From Margaritifera margaritifera (lineage: Eukaryota > Mollusca > Bivalvia > Unionida > Margaritiferidae), in assembly GCA_029931535.1 (NCBI GenBank), contig JAQPZY010000374.1, forward strand, positions 62,001 to 126,000: a stretch of 64,000 nucleotides of DNA. The letters run 5' to 3'. Of this stretch, positions 31,615 through 43,430 are shown piece after piece. A program made the position numbers and the translations under genes. How positions within the stretch are numbered: position 1 is the stretch's first letter; each line of letters starts with the position of its first letter. Under the pieces are notes generated by a model. The model did no database searches and was not told where the DNA came from. It saw only the letters and a list, made by a program, of their open reading frames with translations.

Positions 31615-31626
<12 letters not shown>
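31537..31626. repeat. Short dispersed repeat (also near 33205 and 37700)
   Basis: ATGACGATATATAAT(T/G)(T/C/G)GAAGGTGT and following CC(A)AGACATCCGAATG recur at three places in the 30-38 kb region. Confidence 0.75.
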
Positions 31627-31673
<47 letters not shown>

Positions 31674-31680
31674 GTGTGTA
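31617..31680. repeat. Compound microsatellite (TA)n(TG)n
   Basis: About 6 TA units then about 22 TG units with one GCG interruption. Confidence 0.93.
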
Positions 31681-31820
31681 CACAGAAGTACCTTTATGAC
31701 CGTGCAGTTGAAAGTAGGAATAAATATGTTTATTCAAAGATAAAATTTAAATATTTATGACTAGACACCAGTACTGTTATAGGTTATTCTCAGTAACATG
31801 TGAATATGTAGGAATTAAAA

Positions 31821-31935
31821 CAGGTATGTGCAACCTATGGTCTGCGACCTAGTTTTATCCGCTTAGTTAAATCATAAGGTGTGGCTTTAAAATCGATTAT
31901 CCGGTCCGCGACCTTGAGAAAGTTGGATATGCCTG
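31821..31935. mobile_element. Candidate short hAT-type MITE
   Basis: A 115-bp segment with imperfect terminal inverted repeats: CAGGTATGTGCAACC at the left and AGTTGGATATGCCTG at the right (11 of 15 positions complementary). Ends of CAG/CTG and the internal 'GGTC(T/C)GCGACC' repetition are typical of small non-autonomous hAT elements. No clear 8-bp target duplication was found, so the call is moderate. Confidence 0.5.
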
Positions 31936-32026
31936 TTGTAGAAGAATGGACAGCATACATTGCAGCTGCAGTAGCTTCTTGTTTCGACAATACAAATAGT
32001 TTCTGAAGTTGATTTTTTATTAGGAA

Positions 32027-32492
32027 GTATCTGCAGTTTAAAGCTTGGAGTATTATACAAGTAGAAAGCAAATAAACACTTCTATAAAATGAGAAAATTC
32101 ACACTATTACATTTTCAAACTAAAGTTTCTGTTTCACTCGTTTATGAATAATTAAAAATGTGTGAATTAGTAACATGGAATATATAAATTATTCAGCCCA
32201 ATATTCAGTTTTCGTTGTTAAAGAATGATATTTTTATGCTTATTTTCCAGACTAATATTAAAAGTTTGTCGAGAAAAAAATAAAATAAGAAAAGAATAAT
32301 CTTACTATTTTTAAACACTGTGGTTGCTGTTTTTTCTTTTTGTTATTTTTTCATCACAAAGCCAAAGTAGAAAAACTCCAGTATACATGAACAACTAAAA
32401 TATAATAATGCCTAATACGTTTCTTTGCATGTTAAGATATATTTTATAGTCTTGGCTTTGTTCTTCACCTGCACGTTGCTCAAGCAATAAGA
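32027..32492. repeat. Diverged duplicated block b1 (partners 38270-38640 and 38640-39000)
   Basis: ATCTGCAGTTTAAAGCT(T/G)GG, ATTATACAAGTAGAA and ACTTCTATAAAATGA, then TTATGAATAATTAAAA, TAATAATGCCT and TTGGCTTTGTTCTTCA, match 38270-39000 in order. In the partner the first part is a three-copy 138-bp array. Confidence 0.85.
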
Positions 32493-33344
32493 CAGGGGCC
32501 GCTGAAACAAAATGTGACTCATGTTCGTTAGGGATGGAGGGCGGGAAGGGGACTGCGTAGTTTGTTCAAATCGCAGTTTGCTTGACTGTTGTCAGAAAAA
32601 AACGTGTGAATGGAAATGGACATTGGGGTAAATTACACATACATGTAAATACCGTGTATACCTGAGATAAAATCTGGGAACTGTTATGTTATTTTGATAT
32701 AACACACTCATTAGTCGTGAAACACTGCTATCACAGTGAAAAAAACACTCATGTTTCGGGTTATACGTTATTTTGATATAAACAACTGTTATAATGATGA
32801 CAGGGAAAATTAGTGCAATAAATAGTAGAGTTAACTGCATTAAACTCGCTACCATGATCGTTAGCAACGGTTGAGTGCTACAGTATATCATCTTCCTCTA
32901 TAATGGCATTTACACCAACCTTAGATTTGAAATTAATAAAACAACAAGTGCGATCATGTCATGACGAGATTTTGAACCTGTGATATGTGTCGTCATTTTT
33001 GACATCAAGACGTTACATCTTGGCATTTTTAGGAAAGCGTCTTTCATTGAAAATATTAATTACTAAGGCAATGTAAATACTTTCGTTGTTTCATTTATGT
33101 GTATAATCTGCTTGAAATATATTAGATCATCATATGGTTACTGTGTTGTTAGATTAATATACCCACATCATATTTTCCAATATTACACACGTTTAATATC
33201 ACATGACGATATATAATGTGAAGGTGTAATGACCAAGACATACGAATGTAATTTAAAGTGAATTTTTTATAAAATTTCTTCTATTCTTATTGAGTAACAT
33301 TGGTATTTATATATAATATCATCTTACATTTGAGAATATTAAAT
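32493..33344. repeat. Diverged duplicated block c1 (partner 36432-37860)
   Basis: GACAGGGGCC...ACAAAATGTGACTCAT, a long near-identical run around 32585-32755, GTTAGCAACGG, ATCATCTTCCTCTATAATGG and TATGTGTATAATCTGCTTG are all colinear with 36432-37860. Copy 1 reads straight through CTCATGTTTCGGGTT, where copy 2 has about 580 extra bases. Minus-strand frames here (to 99 codons) are matched in the copy but lack family identity. Confidence 0.88.
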
Positions 33345-33455
33345 TGTTGGTCCCTAATATAATTGTGGTATACCGTGGTACGTATCGCAGTACGTACCGA
33401 AATACCGCGGTAAACCGCAGTACAATATTTGTCGTGTTACCCAGCTCTACTGCAT
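33345..33455. mobile_element. Candidate hAT-like MITE remnant, one end
   Basis: Repeated TACCG(T/C)GGTA words, a hairpin GGTACGTA-TCGCAG-TACGTACC (33377-33398) and a right end TTACCCAGCTCTACTG, whose reverse complement CAGTAGAGCTGGGTAA resembles hAT-type inverted termini. The left terminus was not found. Confidence 0.35.
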
Positions 33456-34127
33456 ATAGAGATATTGAGTTTGTACATTGGCACGAGATCAATCTATTGC
33501 TAAGTTAAAAACCGGTCGTTCACCGCGTGCTGATTCCCTTCAATCGGAACACCTTAAATATGCTACTGAAAGGTTGTGTGTGCTATTTATGTTTTGTTTT
33601 AATAAATCCAATAAAGTTTAAAACATCCTGTTATGGACTTTCATTTCTCTTATGGCATATTCGTTCGTCATCGTGAAAAAATGGTGTTTTAAGACCTTTT
33701 ACAAAGTTTATATGGGCAAGGGTGTTTTTTTCTCTCGTTTTAAATGTCATTTAATCGTAATAAGTTTTAGTATTAAACTTAAAGCAACAAAAGCTGACAC
33801 TTATAGCGGTTATTAATTCAGTACAAAATTACGTTATTGACGAAAGATCATCTCGAAACAAGGATTTATTAATTAATCATGCAGATTTGTTTCAATGCTC
33901 ATCATTCCGCCAAAATGCTGTTGATTATAACTTGTTCTCGCCCTTGATACATGCAACACTATGCTGAAAGTCTGCAAACTGAACAGAGTTTTGAGTTTTA
34001 AATGGTATTTGTATGGTCGAGACCAGTCTGTGATTTTAAGTGATCGATGGTAATCGAGTGCTCAGTGTTTGAGTTTTCGAAGTTAATTAATATGAAAACG
34101 TGGTCCATTTTAAGCAAGGAATAAGCA
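33456..34127. other. Non-coding, no feature seen
   Basis: Lies between duplicated blocks; nothing recognised. Confidence 0.4.

Positions 34128-34197
<70 letters not shown>
34128..34197. repeat. (CT)n microsatellite
   Basis: About 34 CT units with one TTTC interruption, just before block a2. Confidence 0.95.
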
Positions 34198-34202
<5 letters not shown>

Positions 34203-34224
34203 ACTTTTCTTTATAATCATCTTT

Positions 34225-35770
34225 TTAGCCAGTAAATCAAAACCCCTCTATTCGAAAACCGAAACAAATTTATATCCTAAATTTCAATTTTACACTAAAT
34301 AAAACTCCATAAAACCGAAACTCGCTTCAAACTTGGAAATATATTGTAGCTGATAAGTTCTTGACACGCGCTGAGCCAGACTGTTTACGGTTAGCAATTA
34401 CTGCATTAGGCTTATTGGTGAGTAAATCTGCCAATGACACGCCCGGTTAAAAGAACACTTGACACGTGCGCCGACACAGATAAGGTCGCCCATGGGCTAA
34501 TGTGAATCGTTGTACCATCAAAATCATCCAGTAATAACTAAACGCTTGTAGATAAGCCATTTGAAAAAGGATTATGTTTATCTGCATATTATATAATTGT
34601 AATTGATGTATTTCGTTTGCTTAAAAGGTCCAAAGAACGATTTTTGTTTGGTTATTTTTCTTTTCTTTTTTTGCTATTAAATTAACATACCTGGTTAATA
34701 AAGCCTGGATATTAATTTTAAAAAATCAAATTTGGAACTTTTGTGACAATAATAAGTATATACCCTCATATAGTTTCACAATTAACATTTTCATATAATT
34801 TGAATCACTTCCGTCATCTAGAAAAAAACAGACCGTGGATAAAATTTAGGCGTTGTATAAACAGTTGGCAATGTCTCTTTCATTACTTTGTGCTCTTTTC
34901 AAGCTAAGCTTCATTTGTCATCTGACAACAAAATTGCATCTCCATAAATGAATAACAAGTGTTCCCATCCAAATATGCTAACACACCGACGTCTCTATGG
35001 ATGATCAACTAGTTACAGCTGGGATTGCATAATTCTCTTACAAGGGTTTCCTAAGCAATGTGGATACGTTCATAAAAAAAAAGAAAAGAAAAAAAATATA
35101 CCGTAGAGACATGATTATTGTACATTTAGTCAGCACGTTATTGTACCAAACAAAGCATTAACTACAAAAGGTTTTATTTTAGACAAAAAATAATATATAC
35201 CCCATGAATAATCTGTATAAGGGTTTACTTGTCGATACGAATAAGAATCATATCATTAATTTTTTACAATAGACATTTTAATTTCCAAACCAAATATAGA
35301 GATCATGATTTTACCTAAACTTGGGGGTCCTTTGAGATCATCAAAAAGTATGGAGGAAAAGGAAGACGTGTCATCTATGTTCATCTCAAGATATTTGTAC
35401 GCATTTCCGCGTATTCCTCATGCCTACCCATAACACAGAACTCTCTCTCTCTCTCTCTCTCTGATCTCTCTGATCTCTCTCTCTTAATATTAATAGCTGG
35501 ACAACGGGGCTATAAGTAATATGTAGAATATCAAAAAAGACCTGAGCAAGTGCTAAGAGTTTTCCCATAACACCTGACGAGAATACTTGTTCTGAATTGA
35601 CTAGTATTCATTTGGTACAAGTTTTCATGGATTCTGTAGTTGCCACTAACTTCGAATATACAGACCCAAGGAAAAATTATCCGTCTATGAAGACAACAGT
35701 ACCTCAACACAAGCAAAAGCATATACACGAATTCATAAACTGATGAAAAAGACAACTTTTTTTGGCAAAA
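34225..35770. repeat. Diverged duplicated block a2 (partner 30060-31536)
   Basis: Colinear with a1 until GATGAAAAAG, after which the two diverge completely. It contains about 70 bp near 34810-34880 not seen in a1. Confidence 0.9.
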
Positions 35771-36431
35771 GCACGGAATTTGATTCTCAGAAAAATTCAT
35801 GAAGTCAAACTATTATGGACAGCTATGTAGTATTTTGAAGTGGACATCTGTAATAGTAAAGGGAACGGCAATTTACTCTGAACCAGATATATAGACCAAT
35901 TCAAACAATAACTGTACACTGTAACCGATTGCCGCTCTTTAAAATGAACTATAATTTCTGTTTTGTTTTTTGTGTTTTTGTTTTGTCTTATACTAAATAA
36001 ATAAATTGAGAAAACAATAGATGTTTTAGGTAGTACTTCCCACTCTTCTAAACCTACAGAAATGCTAGTTACAAATGTCCTTTTACATATTATTAATTAA
36101 TCACTGCTATATTTGCAAGCAACGAAAACTATTTGCAATCCGAAAGTCGCCTGTTGTGTTTTGATATTAAGATTGCCTCAGATATTGCCTATTCGCATTA
36201 AATCGCCGTTCATTGCATGATGGGGGATACTGCTTTATGATATATAATTTACTATTTTATGTTGATGGAAGTAAAATCGAGCATGTCCTTAAAGCTGGTA
36301 TTAAGTGTGGTGCATTAAATTTTGCAATATTAGTCAGGACGCAAAAACCATACAAACCTTGGACTCTATTAATCCATGGAGTTTACAGGTCTTTAGTTGC
36401 ATATACTCAGAATTTTTAAGTTTGCCACCAG
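35771..36431. other. Non-coding, no feature seen
   Basis: No block homology detected. A plus-strand frame at 36213-36419 lacks supporting evidence. Confidence 0.4.
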
Positions 36432-37860
36432 GACGACAGGGGCCACGGAGACAAAATGTGACTCATATTAGTTAGGCATGGAGACTGTGTAGTTTTGCTC
36501 AAATCGCAGTTTGCTTGACTATTGTCAGAAAAAAACGTGCGAATGGAAATGGACATTGGGGTAAATTACACATACATGTAAATACCGTGTATACCTGAGA
36601 TACAATCTGGGAACTGTTATGATATTTTGATATAACACACTCACTGGTTGTGAAACACTGATATCACAGTGAAAGAAACACTCATGTTTGAAAATAAGGA
36701 CTTTTATTTGAAAAAAGGAGATAAAAAACAGTGTTGTTTTTGCTGGTTGTCGACAATTCATGTCAAAAATGACAGTGTAGGAAGCAATTGTTTTTGATAG
36801 GTTGAACGTTCTTTAAATCTTGTTTTGTTTTATTGGCAGATCTCTGTTTTCTGATAGCCGTTGAGACTAAACGTTATTTCTGATAAATTTGTACTTGTCT
36901 GAGGTTTACGTAAGATTCTTATTTATATCACATTCTTAGCCTTTCTTCAAGCACATGCTTCAGTCTACCTGCGTGTGTGTGTGTGTGTGGGGGGGGGGTG
37001 AGTGGTGATTGGAAAAGGGGGTTGGGGTGGGAGACGAAGTTGAAATATTTCCAATGATCAGCTGATTGCTGGAAGAGGGCATTTTTATTATTAATATTTT
37101 TATGTAACGAACCTTAGATTGTGATGAATGGAAAGTCAAATAGGAAACTTCAATCACTGGCAGACTAAATGAATTTCTACCCCGTTTTCTCTCTACAGAT
37201 GGCGACCAGAACATTAATCAATGCATGCTTTCTATCAAATATAAAATGATGGAAACGTTGTTGCGGCATAGTTTCGGGTTATACGTTATTTTTATATAAA
37301 CAAATATTATGATAATGCCTGGAAAAATTCGTGCAATGAATAGAAGTATTAACTGCATTAAACTCTCTACCGTGATCGTTAGCAACGGTCGAATACTACG
37401 GTATATCATCTTCCTCTATAATGGCATTGACACGAAACTTCGATTTGAAATTAATAAAACGACACATACGATCACGTCATGACTTCATTTTGAACCTGTG
37501 ATCTGTTTGGTCATTTCTGACACCTTGACGTCGCATCTTGACGTTTTAAAGAAAGGGCCTGGCAAAGAAAATAATAATTACGAAGTCTATGTAAATACAT
37601 TCGTTGTTTCATTTATGTGTATAATCTGCTTGAAATATATGAGTTTATCATACGGAAACTATGTTATATTCCAATATTACACACGTTTGATAACACCCAA
37701 TGACATAACGAATGATGGCATGACGATATATAATGCGAAGGTGTAATGACCAAAACATCTGAAAGCAATTTAAAGTCATTTGTTATTATTTTTGCTGTCA
37801 TTATTGAATAACATTAGTATTTATATATATAATATAATCTTATATTTGAGACTATTTCAG
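36432..37860. repeat. Diverged duplicated block c2 with a 580-bp insertion
   Basis: Matches c1 at 36432-36689 and 37268-37860. The extra segment 36690-37267 is flanked by GTTT on both sides. Confidence 0.88.
36690..37267. mobile_element. Insertion private to block c2, type unknown
   Basis: Begins GAAAATAAGGAC and ends GCGGCATA, with GTTT present on both sides and once at the empty site (CATGTTTCGGG near 32751). No inverted termini, poly(A) tail or coding region was recognised. It includes a GT/G-run at 36972-36998. Confidence 0.6.
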
Positions 37861-38216
37861 ATGAAAGTTATGAAATACGTTGAATATTTTTTTAAAAATT
37901 CGCGAGCCCTTAATCATTCAACTCGTTTAATATATTTCAGTTGAAACAGAAACTCGTATGATCCTTCACTGCTGTTCATATAATTTAACATGTCATTTTG
38001 TTATTGACAAACACGTTGCTTTCGAAAAAGGTAACTTCATTTTGTTCTGCCTAGCATTCCATAAACCAATTTAATACTCATTTTATCTCTGCAATACAAA
38101 AATGCAGACAATCCACCTATCTTGAGCCCTATTTTACCTTTTGCAACTGTACATGAGGGAGAATGCTGTATCTCGTCAGTGCGTAACTATGGAAACGTTA
38201 TGTCAATACCTTGGGG

Positions 38217-38640
38217 ACCAGCCTTCACCTCTTAGATTAGTTCTGAAATCACCAGTGTTATATAATTTGTTTTGACACTTATCTGCAGTTTAAAGCTGGG
38301 AGCATTATACAAGTAGAATAGTAAATAACACTTCTATAAAATGAACAAACACGCACCAGCTTTTACCTGTTAGATTAGTTCTGAAATTACCAGTGTTATA
38401 TAATTTGTTTTGACACTTATCTGCAGTTTAAAGCTGGGAGCATTATACAAGTAGAATAGCAAATAACACTTCTATAAAATGAACAAACACGCACCAGCCT
38501 TGACCTCTTAGATTAGTTATGAAATCACAAGTGTTATATAATTTGTTTTGACACTTATCTGCAGTTTAAAGCTGGAGCATTATACAAGTAGAATAGCAAA
38601 TAACATTTCTATAAAATGAACAAACACGCACTATTACATT
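38217..38640. repeat. 138-bp tandem repeat, 3 copies
   Basis: TAGATTAGTT occurs at 38233, 38371 and 38509, exactly 138 bp apart, each followed by CAGTGTTATATAATTTG (AAGTG in the third) and the block-b sequence ATCTGCAGTTTAAAGCTGG. Copies are nearly identical, so expansion is recent. Confidence 0.95.
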
Positions 38641-39000
38641 TTCAGACTGAAGTTTATGTTTCACTAGTTTATGAATAATTAAAATATGCGCATTAGTAAC
38701 ATGGACTATATAAATTCTTCAGCCCAACATTCAGATTTCATTTTAAAGAATTATACTTTTTATGCTTACTTAACAGACTAATTTTAAAAGTCTGTCAATA
38801 AAAACTTGAAATGAACAAGGATAAAATTGCAATTTTAAAACAGATTTATTTTTTTTTTACGAAGCCAAGGCAGGAAAACTACAGTAAACACGCAAAACCA
38901 AAATGTAATAATGCCTCATAGGTTTCTTTGTATTTTAAGATACATTTTATTCTCTAGGCTTTGTTCTTCATGTGCAAGTTGGTCAAGAAATAAGGTCATT
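38641..39000. repeat. Diverged duplicated block b2
   Basis: Continues the match with 32100-32490 through TTTGTTCTTCATGTGCAAGTTGG, then ends. In copy 1 block c follows here; in this region block c lies upstream. Confidence 0.8.
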
Positions 39001-39744
39001 GCTGTATCAAAACCTGTCCGGCGTTAAACCAGACACAAATCCCTGTATAGTAAGTTTACGTTCAAAGCCATAAAGATGAAGATTCAATTTTCAGTTGACT
39101 TACATAAAACCAACTGAAACACGTATGTAGAAATAGCATGATTTATAAGTACTTCTTGATACACAAAGACCGATTTTGGAAGACTGTATATTCTTGTTGC
39201 ATATATAAATCTCACCCGTATGTTATCATGTTCTGGTGATATAACTTCTAGTTTTAAAAAAAAAATGAATGAAAATAATTTGAGAAACTGTTATGTGCAC
39301 AGAGTTTGAACTATCAGTGTGCATAATCAATGTACTCTTTGTGCCAATTCACTATTGGCCAATAACTTAATTAGGCTGTGCCAGAATCTCGAAGATAAAA
39401 TAATTATAATTAAAATCCTTTTATGTTTGTCAAAGTTTTGTGTCCCTTCGAGAAGGAGCGAAACCTAATTAAAAGGACAAATGTTTTCTGCACAAACATA
39501 CATATAATTTACACAGGCAAGGTACACTTGTTGTGAATTAAGGTGAAGTTTTTCGGAAAGAACTGTTAGTCGGGGTAGTTTTTAATTATCGATACTTAAA
39601 AACTTATTGTGAACAATAAAGTAAAACTATCATTTTACATGTACATTTAAAAAAAGGCTTTTGTATACTGTCAAAAGTGATATGTGTTTCATTTTGTAGA
39701 TAAGTGTGGCGGGGAAGAAAGAAATGAACGTACGATCGGATTGT
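39001..39744. other. Non-coding, no feature seen
   Basis: AT-rich; nothing recognised. Confidence 0.4.
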
Positions 39745-39920
39745 AGAAGCTGCAGTGGCTCAGTTGTTAGCTCTCTGGATAAGCTACCAAAAGGTTGCGG
39801 TTTGGAATCCTGCCATCGTATCAGCCTGGGTCGGTTACACTGGCGTGTCCCTGGGCAAAGCACTTTACCCCAAGCTGCCTTGGAACTAAATAACCTACCT
39901 CTGTTTAATTGAGGCCCTAC
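39745..39920 (+). mobile_element. tRNA-derived SINE
   Basis: The tRNA-like head has an A-box TGGCTCAGTTGTTAG at 39756-39770 and a B-box GGTTTGGAATCC at 39799-39810, the spacing expected for an internal RNA polymerase III promoter. The body CGGTTACACTGGCGTGTCCC and TGGGCAAAGCACTTTACCCC resembles a central motif common in invertebrate SINEs. The head no longer folds as a clean tRNA. A clear tail or target duplication was not identified. The minus-strand open frame here is incidental. Confidence 0.75.
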
Positions 39921-41165
39921 ATTACAAGTATTCTATCGCAGCTAGTAGTACATTGCCATGGAAAGAGCAAGTACCTGCATTGCTAACAAGGCCTAAATTT
40001 CGCAAAGTTTTGATTTGCGAGTGAATATACCTTTTAATAAAGTAAGAAACACTTTTAAAAGTGATATTTTAAATATTATGTAAAAAGAGGAATAGCTAAA
40101 CATAATTACTGAATACAAACATAAAATAATCACAATTTTTAGAAGCAAGTAAAGTATAGACTTGACATCAATGTGATAACACAAACATGAAGTCCAAGAT
40201 GAAATATATTTTCAATAAATCGTATACACTTCAGATTTTCCGTGTGTCAGTGCGGGCAACAAAAAAAAAAGAAGAAAATATTATAAAGAAAACTAGTCTT
40301 GAACGGTAGTCTTTACAAACTTTAGAAAACTATATCGCAACATGTACATAATAAGGCTTTGAGGCACACGACAGGATGTATCAATCACACCGCTGTGACC
40401 CTATGACACTGAAATATACACGGTTCTCGTCTAGCTAAGACAGGCAGCTTAATATTCTACTGTTCAGCCGAAACAAGAAATTTACAAATACTGAGTCAGT
40501 AATAAAATGGATACAGTGTATCATTTAATATGATAAAAAGTCGGTCAGTTTATACAACTGTTTAAGCACAATTTAAAGGTAAGGCGGTCAGAGATAAACA
40601 TACACCTTTCAGAGATTTATTGAATTGGCTCACAATAGCTAGGGTGACGTGTCATGTAAAATCCTTTGAGCACTGCTGAGGGAGAGCCCATTAGGCTAAT
40701 TTGCATAGGTAAAGTACACTAAGTGGAACAACCCAATTTGCCCGAAGTTAAGTACATCAAAGAGAGAGAATCTAATGCGAATCGGCACGTACGAATGTAA
40801 AGGAGACTTCGACTTTGAAAGTGCATTCAGCAAGTGGGCAGCCGTAAAATCACGACGCATACTCAAGTGACATTCGATTTATCATTTTTATGAAACAACA
40901 TTTTAACAGTGCAAAACATTATAAATAAGTATACAAAATAGTCATGTAATGACTTCTTCTGTAATATTGTGGTATCGTATTGTTTGCTGTCAATAAAGTA
41001 ATAAATACTCGCATCTTTTTCAATTTTCATTGCCTACTACATTAATAGACATGGAAAAATACTTACTCCTTGCTTGGCGACACTTTCTGAAAATTGCCTA
41101 CAAAATATTGAGATTTGCGATTTTTTTGCCGACAACTTTTTTAAAGCCAGCACCATCCCTGCATT
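39921..41165. other. Non-coding, no feature seen
   Basis: No supported gene or repeat on either strand. Confidence 0.4.
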
Positions 41166-42180
41166 AAAGGGGAGAAAATAATCTATTAGAAAAGGGGCCC
41201 ATACAAATAGGAAAGAAAACAGGGCAAGTCATCGATCCACCAGAAATACAGAGAGACATCGCAAACAAATACGTGGATGTATACATAACTGGAATACCCA
41301 TAGAAATTCCCCTGTTAGTTACAAAATAAATACTGGAACAGAAATTTGGAATAAAAATAGAAGATGCACAAATGGCAACATACAAGGAATATCCTACTAT
41401 ACAAACAGGAGCTAGGATCATTCAAATCCAGCTAGATGAAGCAAAAAAGATGACACCTTTCTACTACATTCATGGCTTCTTAGTTAAAACGTGGTATAGA
41501 GGTTGTATATACTACAGGAAATGCCCCAAATGCAAGTAAACAGAGCACGATCCGAGGAAATGTACCAAGATACAACTACCAAGTGAAAACATCCCTAGAA
41601 TAGAAACACCACCATTTCCTCAAACTATGGAACAAGGAAATAGCACACCGACTACACCGGAAATAAGAATAGAAAACCCTATCGAAATGGAAACACCAAA
41701 GAATAGACGCAAAACTCCAAAACAAGTAACTCTGTTCACTAGTCGGGCAGACCTACAAATTGGAGCAAAATACCAAGCACACTCAGAAACAGAGCCAGAT
41801 AAAGCAACAAATAAACAACAGACAGCAGCCCCAACTGTAGGGACAGAAAGAGAACTGCCAACAGGGGGGAGCACAGCAGAAAAAAGCAAAAAAAAAAACA
41901 AAGGGCAGCAACAACAGAAGCAACAACTCATAAAAAAGATACAAAAGAAACAGTAGAAAAAACAACAACAAAGAAACAAACGGGAAAAAGACAAAGGAAA
42001 GCGAAGGAAAACAAGACTGATACAGAAACCAGGAAAGAATATTACAAACTGGATTTCGGAGAAATAAATGTGTCAGATGAAGACATCTCTCCAACACAGC
42101 CACTACAAAAAAAAAACAAACAAAAAAAAAAAACAAGACAACCTGGAAAAGCCCAAAGTGCAAGGATGCAACCAAACTAA
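41166..42180 (+). pseudogene. LINE C ORF1, 5'-truncated, with stops and a frameshift
   Basis: The frame reads GQVIDPPEIQRDIANKYVDV...GIPIEIPLLVTK, stop at 41327, then ILEQKFGIKIEDAQM, TIQTGARIIQIQLDEAKKM, PFYYIHGFLVKTWYRGC and a zinc knuckle CPKCK-stop-TEHDPRKC. The stop at 41537 and a Gly to Glu change break CxxCxxxxHxxxxC. Beyond lies a Thr/Gln/Lys-rich tail. A poly(A) run near 41888 is a likely frameshift, and the acidic tail ends near 42180. Confidence 0.85.
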
Positions 42181-43290
42181 AGGAAAAAAATATTAATAAT
42201 AACAAGAATAACCGAATATACTAATCTACAATAATTTTCTTAACAGCCGTATTCTAATATATAATATAAATAACCAATACGGATCAAATCTTAACACCAA
42301 AAGAACGTACAAAGTAGACAGCGTGTAAGTCCTATGGGGGAGGGGAGTATTCTGTGTCTCGTTTTCCCCGGTACGAAAGATAGACAGCTGTCCATGTGTC
42401 GTCGATAACTAATATGCTGTAACAAATTATGACATAAAATAAGCATAATAATAACAACAATAACCTGATCTATTAAATCGCCAACAATATCTCTTACAGC
42501 TATACCTGGGAAGAAGTATATACAGGACCGCACAAGGTGGACATCATGTATGTCATTCCGGGGAAAATCGAGCCCTCTTTCCAAGAACGGATGATGGACA
42601 GCTGCCCCATTTTTGCTTGAGTCCATGTATAAATATACTAATATACAACATTATAAACTAATACTGATTAAATCGCTATACTTAGCAGAAAAGAAAAAAA
42701 AATGATCGACAACTACACTATTAATAAAATGTATTAACAAAACATAACATAAAATATGAACCTAACAAGAATCATAACAGTGAAAGAGAAGAGAGAGAGA
42801 AAGACGAACATACATACACGCATATACAAAAAAAAAAGAACTTGTGGAATTAACATAAAACTGAAAATAGAAATTTGAACTATATAGTGCCTTTCCCAGA
42901 CAACAAATATATACATAACAACAAATACACACATGACAACACAAGAGACTTGAATCTAAAGAAACCAAAATAAGACCTCTGGCAAAGGTCACTATATCCC
43001 ATAACTTAATTTAGGTGAGAAGGGAACGGAAACCCGCCCGACAGGCAATACCTGAAGGGAGGTGAGTACCAGTCTAGACCCTTAAACAAAGAAAACTTGA
43101 AATATAGGAAAACAAAAGAGGAACCTCACTCAAAAACAAAATTGTTTTTCCTGTCAAAATTTTAACATTAACCAACTTTAAAATAGTATCAACCTTTTGG
43201 TATTTGGAAATTTATTGAGGGGACTTTTCCAATGCTCTAACCAGCCATATATGCTTGGAAGAACTAGGATTAGACCACAAATAAAAATAG
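41166..43290 (+). mobile_element. LINE copy C: 5'-truncated ORF1-only element
   Basis: Begins inside ORF1 (AAGGGGAGAAAA aligns with the middle of B ORF1). It continues through the rest of ORF1 into the shared 3' UTR and ends AGACCACAAATAAAAA. ORF1 passes directly into the 3' UTR with no endonuclease or RT, as in A and B. Closest relative in the window is B. A clear target duplication was not found. Confidence 0.85.
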
Positions 43291-43430
43291 GAACGAAAAA
43301 CAGAGAAGACATAAGGTGGCTCTTTTTACGTGACTAATGTTTCGTTGCGTCTTTAAATTTGCGGTTCGGGGCAACAACAAAATCCACTAAAATTGGTACC
43401 CCGCGAAAATTTGTGATTCTACAGTACTCT

